Shown: positions 1 to 12,115 of the stretch, in pieces
How positions within the stretch are numbered: the first letter of the stretch is position 1
Layout: each line of letters starts with the position of its first letter
The notes under the pieces: model-generated
What the model was told of the DNA's origin: nothing
The model's database searches: none
Seen by the model: only the letters and a program-made list of their open reading frames with translations
Program-made: the position numbers and the translations under genes
Assembly (NCBI GenBank): GCA_033064195.1
Contig: JARBJD010000110.1
Coordinates: 1 to 64,000 of the forward strand
Direction of reading: 5' to 3'
Source: Blattamonas nauphoetae
Taxonomy: Eukaryota > Preaxostyla > Oxymonadida
DNA: 64,000 bases

Positions 1-3000
1 TGGGCGATTATTCCCGACTGGTGACAATCCTCGAGTGGTTCGTACTTCTCTTCCGTTTATCTTTTAGTTATGATATTGTCAAACAATTTCCTCGAGATTT
101 TCTTGGACATGCGGTAATGACTGATCCTCTAGCGAAGATTCAGCTCACTTTCACGGAAATACTGAATGATGGAATCCGTTTTACTACTTTGGGTGTCTTA
201 AAGGTCTTGTCAGTCTTTATTCATCTTTCTTCAGGCATTCACTCAATCAATTCCTTCCACTGCGCTATCTGAACCACATGTTGTGCTCTTTGAACTCTTA
301 CCGCCATCGGCAGTCATCTCTCTTCTTTGTCGTCTCCTCCATTTCTTTGTTGGTCTCATGTTCAATTATCACAATTTGTGCACTGCATTATACTCAACAC
401 TTGAACGTTCCTGGTCAAAAGAACACGAAAGAACAACAGCCCAATCATCAATTCCACCAAATATGACAATTCCATCGTTGTTCACATCTCTGATGAAATG
501 GAGAACTGATTTTTGGGTACAAATCCAACGCACAATTACATCCTTCTATTCTTCAGCTCGATGCTTCCGTTCTCACTATCTCGCCCCTCGTTCTACAGTT
601 GGTGAGAAGCAATCGTCTCCTCTATCGCAATCAAGACCATCTGATGTTGATGCTATGCTTGGAAGCGCCAAGAGATGGGAAATGACGGTGATGCAGTTGG
701 TTCTTTTGAAGAGAATAGAAGCAGTCGGCTCTCTTTTCGCTGGCCAATATGATGAAGAGCTACTCCTCATCAAACATGAATACCAAAGCACTGGCATCAG
801 AGGTGTCGCTATTTCTCCACATTTGGCATTATCGTCGGATCTTTCGCTTCTTCCAACTCTCAGCGACCCAATAAGCCTCGCTCCTCCTCATTTTTTGGAG
901 AATCCTGTTGTTGAAGAAAAGAAATCTGTTCCCTGGGTTAGACACAGTTCAGATGGTTTAATGCCTGTTCTCTTCCGTAAAATTGAAGAAGACACCACAG
1001 AAGATGAGATCGAAACGGCTCTCCGAAAAGTCAAGGAAGTTTTGGACTTTGAAGATTGGAACAGTTATCCAAAACCGTTTAATTTGTTAGAAGAATGGAA
1101 GGGTGAGATTAACTTGACAACACAGCTCACATCTTCACTGATAACTGCTCAGGAACTCAAATCAAGTTCAGATTCAACATCCATCATAATTCCAACAAAG
1201 AACGGTGAAACAGACACACTATCTACATTAGAAAGACATGAACATATTCCTCCCATAGATCAGGAATACTTTAATTGGATCGTCCTCAAAACAGACCTCC
1301 CACTAATCTTCAGGGATTCCCAGACACTCTCTGGCATTATTCCCTTCAAAACGCCAGTTCTGGGAGAAGAAATAGTGTCGGAGAATTTGGATCTCTCACC
1401 AACTACACCGGCAACTCCTTCTCTCTCACCGTGGATGTCGTCAGACATTTCTCCGTCATTCCTCCTCTTCACATCGAAAATGACCAAAAAACTCAACCCG
1501 ATTCCCATTCTCCCCAACATTGTCCATATTCCAGGGTCGGGTTTCCGAAAAGCTCAGCTTGAGAAAACATTCGTCTTCTTGAAGAACCAAATCGAAGAGC
1601 AAGGGAAATGGCGACCAGCCTTCCCTTTCTACTTTGAACATGCTCTTCTTGCACCTCACCCGCAGGCACCTGACCTCATCGCAGAAACAGCGAAAGCTGA
1701 GATTGAGCGGATCACGGCCTGTCCATCTGTCCAAACGATCTTGTCTCACACCATCCTCACCAATTCTCTCCACTTGCTCAGACTCGTCCCCACCTTCCCA
1801 AATCTCACTCTTCGTGTCCTCACAACAATCAAGTCTCTGCATAACTTCTTTTCGTTCACTGTTGCCGCACTCTTCTCCATCCCAACACAAGCCTACACGA
1901 CAAACGTGTTCACACCGACATCCACAGCATACCCCTCTCCACTCTCAGTCCCAGGCCACATCCGAATGTTGAATGAGTCTTCAACAGCTCCTGTCTTTTC
2001 ATCGCTTCTGTCAGCGTCTCCCATTTCAATCAAGTCATTCACAACACTGTATGCACCAACACACTCTCACACACAAGCTTTCCTCCAAGCCACTTCATCT
2101 GTCGTCTCTCAAAGCAATAAAAACACGGCATATTCAGCACCAGCCGCATCTGCTTCGCTTTTCAGCACAAACATGGTCTCCACAGCACCGTATCTTCCTC
2201 CGACCAAACCGCTCTCCATTCCAACTGGGATTCTTCCCCCGTTTTATCTCTTCTATCCGCTCAGTTTTACCAACACACTCATCGAAACCTTCCTTTCTCT
2301 CCATTACCCACCATGGATCGTTCCGTTTGTTGTTACTCCACCCTCCTCCTCCACACACGAAACAAAGAAGATATCTCGGCCAAAGGAATCGTCTGTGTCC
2401 TCCTTTCATTCTCGCTCAGACTCTGAGAACTCAAGCCGATCATCAAAAGGTTCGTTTGCCTCACGCGCTGGATCCTTCTTCTCCCGACACAGTCTTCGTT
2501 CGAAGTCAGTCCAATCATCGGACATCGATGGGTCGAATCAAGCAAGTGGGAGTATAACACCCTCAAGAGTCTCGTCGAAACGGCATCGGCCAAGGCTGGA
2601 GGAGGAGAAGGAATATCGCAAGATGATCGAGGCCATTAGTGAGTCGAAGAAGATCAATGGGGACAACGATCTTGGGAATGCTGTGCTGATCGACACCCTT
2701 GACTACATGGATGTCGAAACATCCTCAAAACATCGATCGCGGAAGCAAAATGCTCTCAGCGATGTCTCGAGCGAAAAATCATCCGATTCTGGACAGCCTG
2801 GGAATGTCCTCTCGCCAGACAGTCAATTCAACAGTCTCTCGTTCTCGCAGTCGATGAGAAGCAGGGCACACGATTTCAAGACGCAAATGAAAGGTGCTCT
2901 TCAGATGGAGATTGCTCCATACAGCCAATCGTCTCGGCCGGAGAGGAAGGAAAGGAAGCACGATCGGAAAACCGAAATACCATTCGGTGTCCAGCACAGC

Positions 3001-4328
3001 CTGATTTGGCCGGACACGCAAGTTCCAGAACGAATCAGGAGAATTCCTGCGCTCCTTCCTCAACTAGTTCTCACTGTATGATCTCTCACTTCTCATCATC
3101 TTTCTCTTTTAGGCATCCATCACACACACAAATAGGATTATTGCTGCTGAGTCCCTTCTCTCACTGAGCACTCTTGTCTCGCTTGTTCCGAACTGCATCG
3201 GATTGTCTGAAGACAATTTCAAAGATCCTGATTCATCTGACAAATCCGATCCCAAAATACAAGACAGGCAACTCTTCACTTTGCGTGAGAACAACCTCGA
3301 AGAAGATGAATGGACGATCACCCAAAAGAAGAAGCGCTTGGAAGAGGAAATGGGGCTTGCTGTGGGACTTTTCTCAAACATCATTCCACACTCAAAACAG
3401 ATCAGAGGAGTGTGTTCATCTTCTCGTCATCTTCTTCCAGATTATCTACCATCACATCGCAATGTCGCTCATTGGACTCTCACGAGTCCAGTCTGAGATA
3501 GAATCGGTGAAGTGTGTCTTTCTCCTTCTCATCTTTCCAGATGGGATACACGGAATGTCTCGACTGATGCCAATCCGTACATCTCGTCGATTGTCCACGA
3601 GACCAGTCTGTTCCGTGCTCGAATGGAAAACGAACTGTCCGATCGTGTGCTCCTCCTCTCTCTCACTCTCCTCAATGTGTAGCCTTCTTCTCCAACGACA
3701 GTGTCCTTCCACCTGGGTTCAAGAAAGAGGTCACAAAGAGTCTCTGGCGCTCGACGTTGGAATACATCGGCCAAATTCTGATTGATGGGTATTCGTCCAT
3801 CCGCAAAATCTCCGACGCAGGACGGCAGATGATCATGGTCGACCTGGGCTCTCTCGAGGTCTGCCCACATTTTGTGTTTATCTGTCTTTCTCTCAGAACT
3901 CTCTCAAAAGTGTTGTGAATCGGGAACTCCATCCTCCTTCGCAATACTTCGTGAATGTCAAGGCATTCTCGCAAGCTATCAGCTACTTCGACACACCTGT
4001 CCCCATCCAAGATTGGGCAATCATCAACCCATATTTCACGGTTTCTCCTTCCTTCACTCATCCCATTTGTTTTTACTCGACACAGGAAAAGACATATCAG
4101 GCAGTGATCACACTCAGTCGGATCTCAGAGAACAAAGAGGCACGAAAGGATATTGACTCGTGCCGCCGAGCAGTCTCCCAAACTGTGATGATCAATGCTG
4201 TCAAACAGGCAAATGGAATCGAATGGACGTCGAAGGATGAACTGTGTCGATACACCTTCCCTGTTTCTCTCGCACACAACGCTCCTCCATCTCCGTTTGA
4301 CCCTCCAGTTCAACCGGACGATGAGTGA
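1..4328 (+). CDS. VPS50: Vps50/syndetin-like EARP complex subunit, 5' partial
   Basis: The 5' end lies outside the window. Exons inferred: 1..~37, 68..203, 235..3075, 3113..3409, 3441..3511, 3541..3644, 3683..3858, 3897..4040, 4086..4328, joined by 29-45 nt GT-AG introns; frames are continuous, giving more than 1,150 residues. The C-terminal exons carry the pattern of the Vps50/syndetin C-terminal domain: a K-W-D-T start to a conserved helix, N-P-Y-I, then L-W-R-S-T-L, G-Y-S-S-I-R-K and G-R-Q-M-I-M-V-D-L-G. This parallels the animal form L-W-E, G-F-S-x-V-K-K, G-R-A-L-M-x-L-D. In other eukaryotes Vps50 replaces Vps54 in the EARP tether (with Vps51-53) and serves recycling from endosomes. The middle part (residues about 550-900) is Ser/Pro-rich and not conserved. 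Assignment rests on the C-terminus; a divergent GARP/exocyst-type tether is the alternative. Confidence 0.7.
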
Positions 4329-4429
4329 TTCTTCCTTTCGTCTTGTTTTATCTGTCGTGTTCGAACTCTTTTTGAAAACAACGTGAACTTCATCTTTTGT
4401 GTGTCATCCACAATCAATGAAGTGGAAAA

Positions 4430-6893
4430 TCAATGCTTCCTCACTGAAGAAGTTGAATAAATTAACAGTTGCTCCTTCCCCTTTCCTTGCTTCTTCCTCC
4501 TCCTCTTGCTGTCATCGTCTTCTTTCCCTCCCTCAGACTCCTTTGTCTTCTGATCAATCATTGCCATCCAGGGAAACTCTTCGTTCTCTTTCTCTTGTTC
4601 TCGCTTCCTCCTTTCTTCAGCTGCCTTGTTTCGAGCTTCAACTTCCTCCCGTTTCCTCCGCTCCTCTTCTTCGTTCTTGTCTTCAAGCGCAGCCCAATCG
4701 TTCATTGCCCAAATCCCACCTGTGGTTTTCTTGTCGCTCTTCTTCTCCGTCTCCTCGTCTGGTCGCTCTTCCTCCAGAGCGGCCCAGTTGTCTCTCTCGA
4801 GGAGGTCGTGGGACGTGTTGTGTTGATGGATAGGACGGATGTCCCCTAACCCCCACCACTCCATCACTTTCCGATGGGACTCCTCTTCCATCTGAGCCTC
4901 GAAATGTCGTGCTCGTTCGTTTTCCATGCTTTCCATGCGTTCGTAGTGGCTTTCCTCGTCACGCCACATTTTTTCTCTCGAACTGAGGATGGACGAGAAT
5001 TGGTTGAGAGTCTCTGTGTCGACGTGTTCACTCAAATCGAACTCGACAACATGAAACGATGAGTCCAACGGGAGATGCTGTGTCATGCGGTCAAATTGAT
5101 GGAACATCAGCTTAAGCTCTTTGTGGAGTTCTCTCCACTTTTTGGGTTCTTTGGTTTTGTGTTCATCTCGCTGTTCGTCAGGAAGCGCCTGTTTGTCCCG
5201 ACTCATTTGGAGAAGCTTGGCTGTGAGAAGTTGGGCTTCTTCGAGGCGCTTGTGCCATTCAACCTTTTTTTCGGTGCGGATGTGGATGGGAGTGACCTTG
5301 AGAGAGAGGGGGAGGTGGGAGGTGGGAGGGGAATTTTGGAGTTTTGTTGTTGGGGATGGTGCAGACGAATCGTCGACTTTTGGAGAGAACGGTGTGAATG
5401 TGAACCTGTTGTCAGGCTTGGAGTCTTTGGGTGGATGGGACTTCTGGACGAACGAAGAAAGAATAGAAACAAAAAGAGGATCCAGGAAAACTCGTTGTCC
5501 GTCACAGAGTTGATAAAAGAACGACGAAGATGAAGGCGGGTGTGAATGGACGATGGGGGAGGCGGTGTGGTTTGATGATGATTGTGTGTTTGTGTTGCGA
5601 ATTGTCTGAAAGGAAGCCGGGGTTCTGAAGGCCGTGTCCAGAACACGGTGGAGCTCTCTTTCCTTTTCTTCTCGCCGTTTTTGCTCCAATTCTTCTTCAA
5701 ACTTTCGTTTTGTTTCTTCTTCCTGAAGTTTTCTTCGTTCCTCCATGAGTTTCTTCGATTCTTCTGCTTGCTTTCTCTCTCTTTCTCTCCGTTCTTTTTC
5801 CTCAATTTCTATCGCATCCATTGTAGTATCCAGAGAGGGGAAGTCAGAAAAGTGTTTTTTGAGGTCATTTTTCTCTGGAACAAAAGTTTTTGCGGTGATT
5901 GATAAGATCGATGTCGATTTAACAGAATTTGACGATATGGCTGGAACAGGTGGAGCAGTCGGTTTAAAAGATGGTAATGGAGGGCTTGGAGGATGTGGAG
6001 ACTGTCTGCTAGTGTCAGGAATGCTGATCGTGACGAGCGGATTTGTGAAAGGGATTCCGGATTGAATGAAACGCTGCTTCAGTCTATCAATCGCATCCAT
6101 GATATATCCCATACTTTGTTGCTCAAACACCGCTGTTTCATCCGACAATTCTTGTAATTCAACTCGCTCCCGATGAAGAAGTGATTTCAGATTATCCTTC
6201 TCCATCGTGTCTGTGGCAAATGTCGGAATAAAAGCTTCACCGGGGAAGTACACATAGGGTTGATTGGTTTGGATGGACTGACTTGAAAGTGGGAAGGCTT
6301 GACATGAATTGGGTTGATGTTCGCAGAGTGAAAAAGTGAGAGAAAATTGAGAGCGACGAATGAAATATGCTTTACGTCTATTCAATTGAGGGTACAGAGT
6401 AAGGAGAGCGAGATAGGATGGTTGGTAGAGTGGTTTCAAAGAAGGATGGCTGATTGATTGATGACAGAGTGGACATTTCTTGATTCCAGGAGTTTTGAAG
6501 AATCGTGCAGGTTCATCACGTTTTTGATCAGGAGAAGAATCCAAAGTAAGGTAGCGGAAGATGCAAGGTTCACAGAAGATGTGTCCACATTGGGTGATTC
6601 GAGCAAGGAATGGTCTTTCATTCAGGCAAATACTGCATGAATGAATATTTGATGTCGCAGAAATGACTTCTTCAACATCGTCCCAAACAGGAAGATCGTT
6701 CAAGTGATCGTGAGAGAAGAAATCAGCGGTTGTTGGAGAGTTGTGTGAGAGAAGGAAATGGAAACTGAAAGACATCAAAAAAAGAAGGTATAAACTTTGC
6801 CTGTGTAAATCGTTCCTGATCTGTGGACGCACCACGATGATGATACGACTGTCCGCCCTGTGGTCGAGTGATAGTGCGTCGATTCGTTTTCAT
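4430..6893 (-). CDS. RNF10-like RING-finger protein (putative E3 ubiquitin ligase)
   Basis: Exons 6893..6796 and 6764..4430 around a 31-nt intron (6795..6765), 810 residues. The ATG at 6893 gives an N-terminus in frame with the long exon only when the intron is removed. A C3HC4 RING lies at residues about 76-135: C-S-I-C, C-G-H-I-F-C, then K-C-P-L-C. It follows a W-D-x-V-E-x-V segment, the arrangement seen in RNF10/MAG2 proteins, where W-D sits just ahead of the RING. The rest is low complexity: Glu/Lys/Arg-rich predicted coiled coil around residues 350-420 and again at the C-terminus, split by Ser/Pro-rich stretches. The expected role is ubiquitin transfer; RNF10 in animals modifies ribosomal proteins, but the substrate here cannot be told. 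The gene converges on the Vps50-like gene, with stops about 100 bp apart. Confidence 0.75.
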
Positions 6894-7025
6894 GGACATC
6901 AAGAGTAGAGATGATGATTGAGTGAAAAATTGGAAAAAGTGGACGAGAAATAGGGGATATACTCAAGGAAAACAAGAGAATTGGATAGTGGACGGAATTG
7001 AAAGCGTTGTAAAGGGAATGATCTA

Positions 7026-8220
7026 CAGGGTGATCCAAAAGATTCGCTCAATCCAGGGGCCGATCAACATCATTTTTGGAAAAGTGGAAAAATAGAGTCG
7101 AATGATGTTATATGTGTATAAAATAGCAATTAAACCTCAACGGAGTTTCCTGCACGAGTAACGCACGTTCTACAGCGGTCAGCAACACTTCGACAGACAT
7201 TCTGGATCAAAGCACGAGGGAGGTCCGCCACAGCTTCTCGAATAAGTTGTTCGAGTTCTTGAAGAGTTCTGGGATCGTGAATGTAGACTCTTTCTGATGC
7301 CTCGTTCCACAGCCAGAAGTCACAGGGTGTCAAGTCTGGACTTCTGGTTGGCCAGGGGTGCTCTCCGTTCTTGCCTATCCATCGTCCCAGAAGCCTCCTA
7401 TTGAGAAAGTCGACTGTTCAGAGAGCCGTTTGCGCAGGGGCTCCGTCCTGCATGAATCAGGTTCGACCAGCGTGATCGAGGTTTTGTCGAGCGGGCCAAT
7501 ACTTCCGAGAGACGATACGGCGCACCAGACATTGATACCACGTCGAGTGTTTGGGATCTCGACGTGGTAGTGCGGATTATCCCTTGAGAAATAGTATCGG
7601 TTGTGTAAATTGACAGTCTTATCTAGAGTGAACCTGGATTCATCCGAGTACCAGATATGATCAATGAAGAGTGGATCGTTTTGTTCCATTGCGAGAAACC
7701 ATTCGCAGAATTGTCTTCTCGGGAGATAGTCCTGGTCGAACAGGCATTGGCTTGATTGGAGTCGATAAGGCCGATATCCGAGAGAGGGGATGATTCTATG
7801 AGCCGAACCGTAGGTCAACTGAAGGTCTGGGATTCTTTGTCGAATGGATTGTGTTGGAGCGTTTTCTATTTTCCGCTCAACACGCTCCCGTGCTTCTGGT
7901 GCGTGAGCTGCCCGAGGTCGACCTGATCGAGGCAGGTCGACCGTACTTCCAGTGTCTTCGAATCGACGAACAAGATTTTGGATGGTCCGTCGATATGGTG
8001 TATGAGGTAGCCCCCAATTGTCGAGGACCAAGTTCACATCACGGAATTGGTACCACAACGCAATCGCATGCACCCGCTCGGCTTTTATCAGACGACGGGG
8101 TATGCGAACGATCTCCAGTCCTTCGTAGATTGTCACTCTGTTGGGAGTGTTCTGAACGAAGAGATGAACCCGTATGTGGTCTGGAGCTGTCGGGCGGGTG
8201 GTGGTAGATAATCTATCTTC
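7026..8220 (-). mobile_element. Mariner/Tc1 (IS630-type) DNA transposon, frameshifted and missing its right end
   Basis: Coding runs right to left. The main open frame covers 8220..~7375 and the C-terminal part 7333..7130 is in another frame, so at least one frameshift lies around 7.35-7.48 kb. Features seen: an N-terminal helix-turn-helix-like region with a G-R-P-R hook, the catalytic motif W-Y-S-D-E-S-R-F, then N-V-W-C-A-V, and the family's C-terminal L-T-P-C-D-F-W-L-W followed by a V-Y-I-x-x-P-R-T-L segment. The left end at 7026 carries a mariner-like terminus starting CAGGGTGATCCAAAAG after a TA at 7024-7025. No matching right terminus was found; the coding start abuts the inverted-repeat element at 8223, which probably inserted here or removed the end. 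Inactive. Confidence 0.85.
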
Positions 8221-8222
8221 TA

Positions 8223-8864
8223 TACCTGTGTGGCCAGCCAAAAAGGCGTGGTCACTGGTCAGCTGGTTTACTCAAAATTTTGGTCATGATTACTTTTCTC
8301 GATCTACATAATGCACGTTCAAAAACGATTCAGGAGATGAAAAACAGGTGAGATGGATCGAATGGGATAAAAAGAGTTGATTTAGGTGAAATACAAAGTT
8401 GAAGAATGGGTCTGGTCACTTGCCATGAGCTGGCCAAATGGCCAAGAAGTCCCGATATCTCGAGAAGATGAGGGTGATAAGAAAAAGTTCAACGTGGTCA
8501 TCGAACATCAGAATGCCACCCACCACAATCGTGAAAATCAAAACGAAAAACCGCAATGTGAAAGAGAAAAAGGCGATTGACAGTGAAAAATGTGAGTAAA
8601 TATGTGTGGCCGATTGCACCACTTTTTCTGTGTTTGTACGAGTTAGCTCTAATTTGTGGACAATAAACTATAGCAACGTGAATAATGTTTGAAGATATGA
8701 TTCTGAGATGAAAATTGTTACAAAATTGCCTTGTTGAGAGAATCAAAAAATTCACAAATTGCTTTATCAACCAGAAACCCTCACCCATATTCAGAAATCT
8801 TGTGGCCAGTGGGTGGCCAGGAAATATGGTGATTTCCTCTTGGTCAGGCCAGGCCACACAGGTA
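8223..8864. mobile_element. Non-autonomous inverted-repeat element with TA target duplication
   Basis: The ends are mutually inverted: TACCTGTGTGGCC at the left and GGCCACACAGGTA at the right, flanked by TA on both sides (8221-8222 and 8865-8866). Length is about 642 bp. The interior holds several short GGCCA/TGGCC palindromes and no convincing coding frame. This is the form of a Tc1/mariner-type MITE. It sits directly at the 5' coding end of the neighbouring mariner transposase, so it is probably a nested insertion. Confidence 0.7.
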
Positions 8865-9088
8865 TACTATCTTCATCACTCCGAGATGAAAATAGACTGA
8901 GTTCGTTGGGAGCTGTTCGTGGCTTTACGTAGTGCTTTCTCCGTCCTTTTCCCCTCACCGCTAAACAGCTGACCCATCCATCCCTCGCCCCTCCTCAGAT
9001 CAAGCAGTCTTACACAGTCACCTAGCCTCTGGCCTTGGTTAGGTCATCTCTCATCCAATTCATACTCCCTTGGCTCCTCTTCTATCTT

Positions 9089-9555
9089 GGCGAATCGGAG
9101 AAAACCTCAAAATACTGGATACAGCAGGAATGCACACATTTTTTTTACTTTTTCAGCTCGTATCTCCACATCCAAATATCTGTTTTAAACCAAATAGACA
9201 GCATTTTTATCGTGGATATATCGAAAAAAGATTCACAAAAAAAGAAATTTTTTCCCCAAAACAGTAGTTGTCGAGAAAAATCACTTTTTTTCACAACTTT
9301 CCAAATACCCAACATTTTTTTGTAAATTTTTGGTTCCCAAAATTCTTTTCACGAAAAAAACGTTTCTCTGCAACATTTCATCAAAATTGGTCCACATGTT
9401 GTGGAGATATGATTTGGACACACTACCAAAAGGGCCTAAAACGAGGTTTTTTGAGGTTTTCTCCGATTCGCCACGATAGAAAATGCTCAAATTTTATTTT
9501 TTTTCTTAGTTTGACCAAAATGGTTTGTTTCAACCCCAGGTTCCGGGTTGCTGAC
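9089..9555. mobile_element. MITE family A, copy 1 (left end truncated)
   Basis: Right end at 9555 reads GGTTCCGGGTTGCTGAC, matching the end of copy 4. Inward from each end lies an inverted segment GAGAAAACCTCAAAA / TTTTGAGGTTTTCTC (near 9098 and 9455), so the arms are long. The interior shares with the other copies a block beginning GGAATGCACACATTTTTT, a block containing TGTTTTAAACCAAATA, and a block AAAAACGTTTCTCTG. The outermost left inverted repeat is missing. No coding capacity. Confidence 0.75.
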
Positions 9556-9630
9556 AGAACCGGGTTAATGACATATCTATGACTATGAAAGGCTTTTTGT
9601 CATTGACTCTTCATAGACAAATTTATAGTG

Positions 9631-10217
9631 GTGTCACCAAACTGTCCGGTGTCATCAATCCGGCCTTTTTTCTGTGAGGGACTATTTTGGTCAAACTATG
9701 AAAAATATAAAATTTTAGAATTCTCCTCCCACCCGATCCCGAGAAAACCTCAAAATACGTTTAACTTTACGAATGCACACATTTTTTTCAACTTTTTGCC
9801 CTCATTTCTCCACAACCAGCCATCCGTTTTAAATCAAATAAAAGGCATTACAGTCGGATAGATCTCGACAAAAGATGAACAAAAAATAAAAGGATTTTTT
9901 TCCAAAGAATATTTTGTCGAGAAAAATATGGGTTTTTTCCGATCTTTCCAAATACCCAGAATTTTTTCTCCAAACTTTTTCCAAAATGTTTGTTTCACAA
10001 AAAAACGTTTCTCTGAAAAATTTCATCGAAATCGATTCACTGGTTGTTGAGATATTGCCAAAACGATTTTTTTCATCGGGCAAAAGGGGGTATTTTGAGG
10101 TTTTCTCGGGATCGCGTGGGAGCATAATTCTTAAATTTCAGATTTTTCTTAGTTTCACCGATATTGATTTTTCCAGAAAAAAGGCCGGATTGGTGACATG
10201 GGACATATTGGTGACAC
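9631..10217. mobile_element. MITE family A, copy 2 (complete, variant termini)
   Basis: Bounded by GTGTCACCAAACTGTCC at the left and its near-inverse GGGACATATTGGTGACAC at the right, followed inward by ATCCGGCCTTTTTTCTG and its inverse. The interior follows the same order of blocks as copies 1 and 4, including the inverted GAGAAAACCTCAAAATAC arms. The outer ends differ from copy 4, so this is a distinct subfamily. About 587 bp, no coding capacity. Confidence 0.75.
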
Positions 10218-10539
10218 AACTAGTATCCAGATTCAGATCAAAAGCGACGATTTTCCTCGTCTCAATGTTACCATCATCACATACCTCGATCTACTTGAGC
10301 AGCAGAACGCCGAGTCAAATTCTCTGCCTCAAGACCAAACAGACCTGTTGATCACAGTTCACGACTGGTCGTGGCCATGTGTTTCCAACTGCCTCTATGG
10401 CCGCAAATCGTTACTCCATGAAAGTGTGGCATACGTCGTCTCCGATGTCTCGCGGCTGTGTTCGCTTTTGGAGCGAACTTACCGGCAATTTTCACCAATG
10501 AGCAATTCTCATCTTCGAATGATCGTCATCTCTTGGGCC
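10218..10539. other. Unassigned sequence between MITE copy 2 and the Merlin relic
   Basis: A 180-codon open frame passes through this stretch on the plus strand but it starts inside the MITE, has no recognisable motif, and runs out of frame with the Merlin transposase that follows. I see no gene, RNA or repeat that can be supported here. Confidence 0.4.
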
Positions 10540-11095
10540 GATCGTTCTCTCGACTCCAAATTAGGTGATCAGGAGGCCGACAGATCATGCAAACACTGTC
10601 AAAACAAATGCTATCAGATTCGAGAAAAAAAATGTATTGGCGATGCAAGAAATGCAAAAGACAATCAAGACCATTCTCGAAACCTTGCCTATTCAACAGT
10701 AAATTATTATGAGTCGACTTTCTTTCTGTTGTGCTCTTGATCTGGAACAGATTTCTGACGAATGAAATTCGAAAGATCACGTGCGTTGAAATTTGGAACG
10801 AAATGCAGACGAAAATAGGAGGAGTGGGTAAGATTGTCGAAATAGATGAAGCAATCATCAGAAAAAGGAAATATCATCATGGCAAAGCACAACGTCAAAT
10901 ATGGGGATTTGGAGGAGTGGAGCGTTTGGACAGATGAATGGCGTGCTGATGATTCTCTCTCTCCTCGTCTAAACTCACACGACAGTAAACCATTCCAAAA
11001 ATTTCGTGAACCCTCTTGACGGATCATGTACCAAGTCTGTTGAGGGAATATTCCCGGCGGAAGCATTTAATCTCACATATCACTGCCATTTGACA
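10540..11095 (+). pseudogene. Merlin (IS1595/ISXO2-type) DNA transposase relic
   Basis: Plus-strand fragments in shifting frames keep the order of a Merlin transposase: a zinc-ribbon-like C-x2-C...W-R-C-K-K-C near 10580-10660, then K-I-G-G-V-G-K-I-V-E-I-D-E with K-R-K-Y-H-H-G and the G-F-G-G-V-E-R motif at about 10815-10925, and the C-terminal N-P-L-D-G-S-C-T-K-S-V-E-G at about 11010-11050. The stretch between G-V-E-R and N-P-L-D-G, where the second catalytic Asp normally lies, is almost wholly deleted. There is also an in-frame stop after F-N-S-K-L-L and a frameshift within the zinc-ribbon part. Clearly dead. Terminal repeats were not found. Confidence 0.75.
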
Positions 11096-11099
11096 TGGT

Positions 11100-12115
11100 C
11101 TAGACCCTTGGCAAGACCAAACGTACGTCTCCGGAACTCAACTCGATAAAAATGAGTTCCGATACCGGTCTAAAAGCGACCGATGAGAAGGGTCGCAACC
11201 TTCGGAACCTTGAAAAAATACACCAGCTTCCGCCAAAATCAAGGTTTTTGTATTTTTGACAATTTTCGAAATTTTGCTTCAACTTGAAAGTATGAAGTAA
11301 CTGAACTCTGGAAGAGAATATTTCTCTGAGATTGACAACTTTCTGAAATGAAAATGACTTTTACTTCAAGTATTTTCTGAATGGTCAATCGGCATGGAGA
11401 AAAAGCAAGAGTAGTCGCGTCTAAGGAGCGGGGGTTCTCTATTCGCCTTCTATACTACTCCCGTTGGAACATCAATGCTGTCAACTCTCTGAAGGATCGT
11501 TGAAGATCGGCTGCTTGATCACCCACCTGCAGTTCATGTATTGAGTGGACAGCTCAACAATCACTTTGTGGCACGATTTTGGGTTCTGATGTCTTTCAAT
11601 TTCGTGAGTCGGTCGAAAGGAGTGGATAGTTGGTTCTGAGATTTGCTCAAGCCAGTTTTCAGGAAGATTCACTTGCCGAATCAAGCGAGCTGCCGAACAA
11701 GGGATGCACAATATACCTTGCCTGATCTCGTTATAGACAGGCTGTGATACAGTTTGGATTTTCATCGTGGTGTTGTCGACGCACAGGTTGCTTGGGTGGA
11801 TTAATCTGAGGAGTGGTTGAGGTTTTTGTGAAGTGATTTCTTTCATCGCTCAAAAAAATTGATCCACAAAAAAGGTAAATGGGGTGATCAAAGAAATGGT
11901 GAAAAAACACGTATTTTTGGGTGTGTGGTGTGTTTTGAAGTTCAAGCGGCAAAAAAAACACCGTGTACAACCGTTACAATGAGGTCTGCCTGGATCCATT
12001 GACAGTTCTTTCCTTGTCATGTGTGGGCGTTCTGTGGACCTATGGACTTACCAAAATTGAAAAGTAAGTTTTTGACGATCTACCTGGGGAACCTACAAGT
12101 CACCTGGGTCACCAC
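11100..12115. other. Unassigned sequence in the transposon-rich region
   Basis: A minus-strand open frame (11846..11481, about 120 codons) is present but shows no recognisable motif and no supporting neighbour. A short inverted repeat GGAACTCA...TGAGTTCC occurs near 11132-11162. The rest looks like decayed mobile DNA. I cannot support a gene. Confidence 0.35.

Noticed and set aside
5203-5805. 200-codon minus-strand frame inside the RNF10-like gene
   Set aside because: A shadow of the Lys/Glu- and Pro-rich coding sequence in the main frame; no motif of its own.
9089-10217. Tandem repeats at 9.1-10.2 kb considered as a CRISPR-like or satellite array
   Set aside because: They are two full-length inverted-repeat elements side by side, not short regular repeats with spacers.
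10198-10740. 180-codon open frame across the MITE and Merlin boundary
   Set aside because: It starts inside the MITE's terminal repeat and reads the Merlin relic in the wrong frame.
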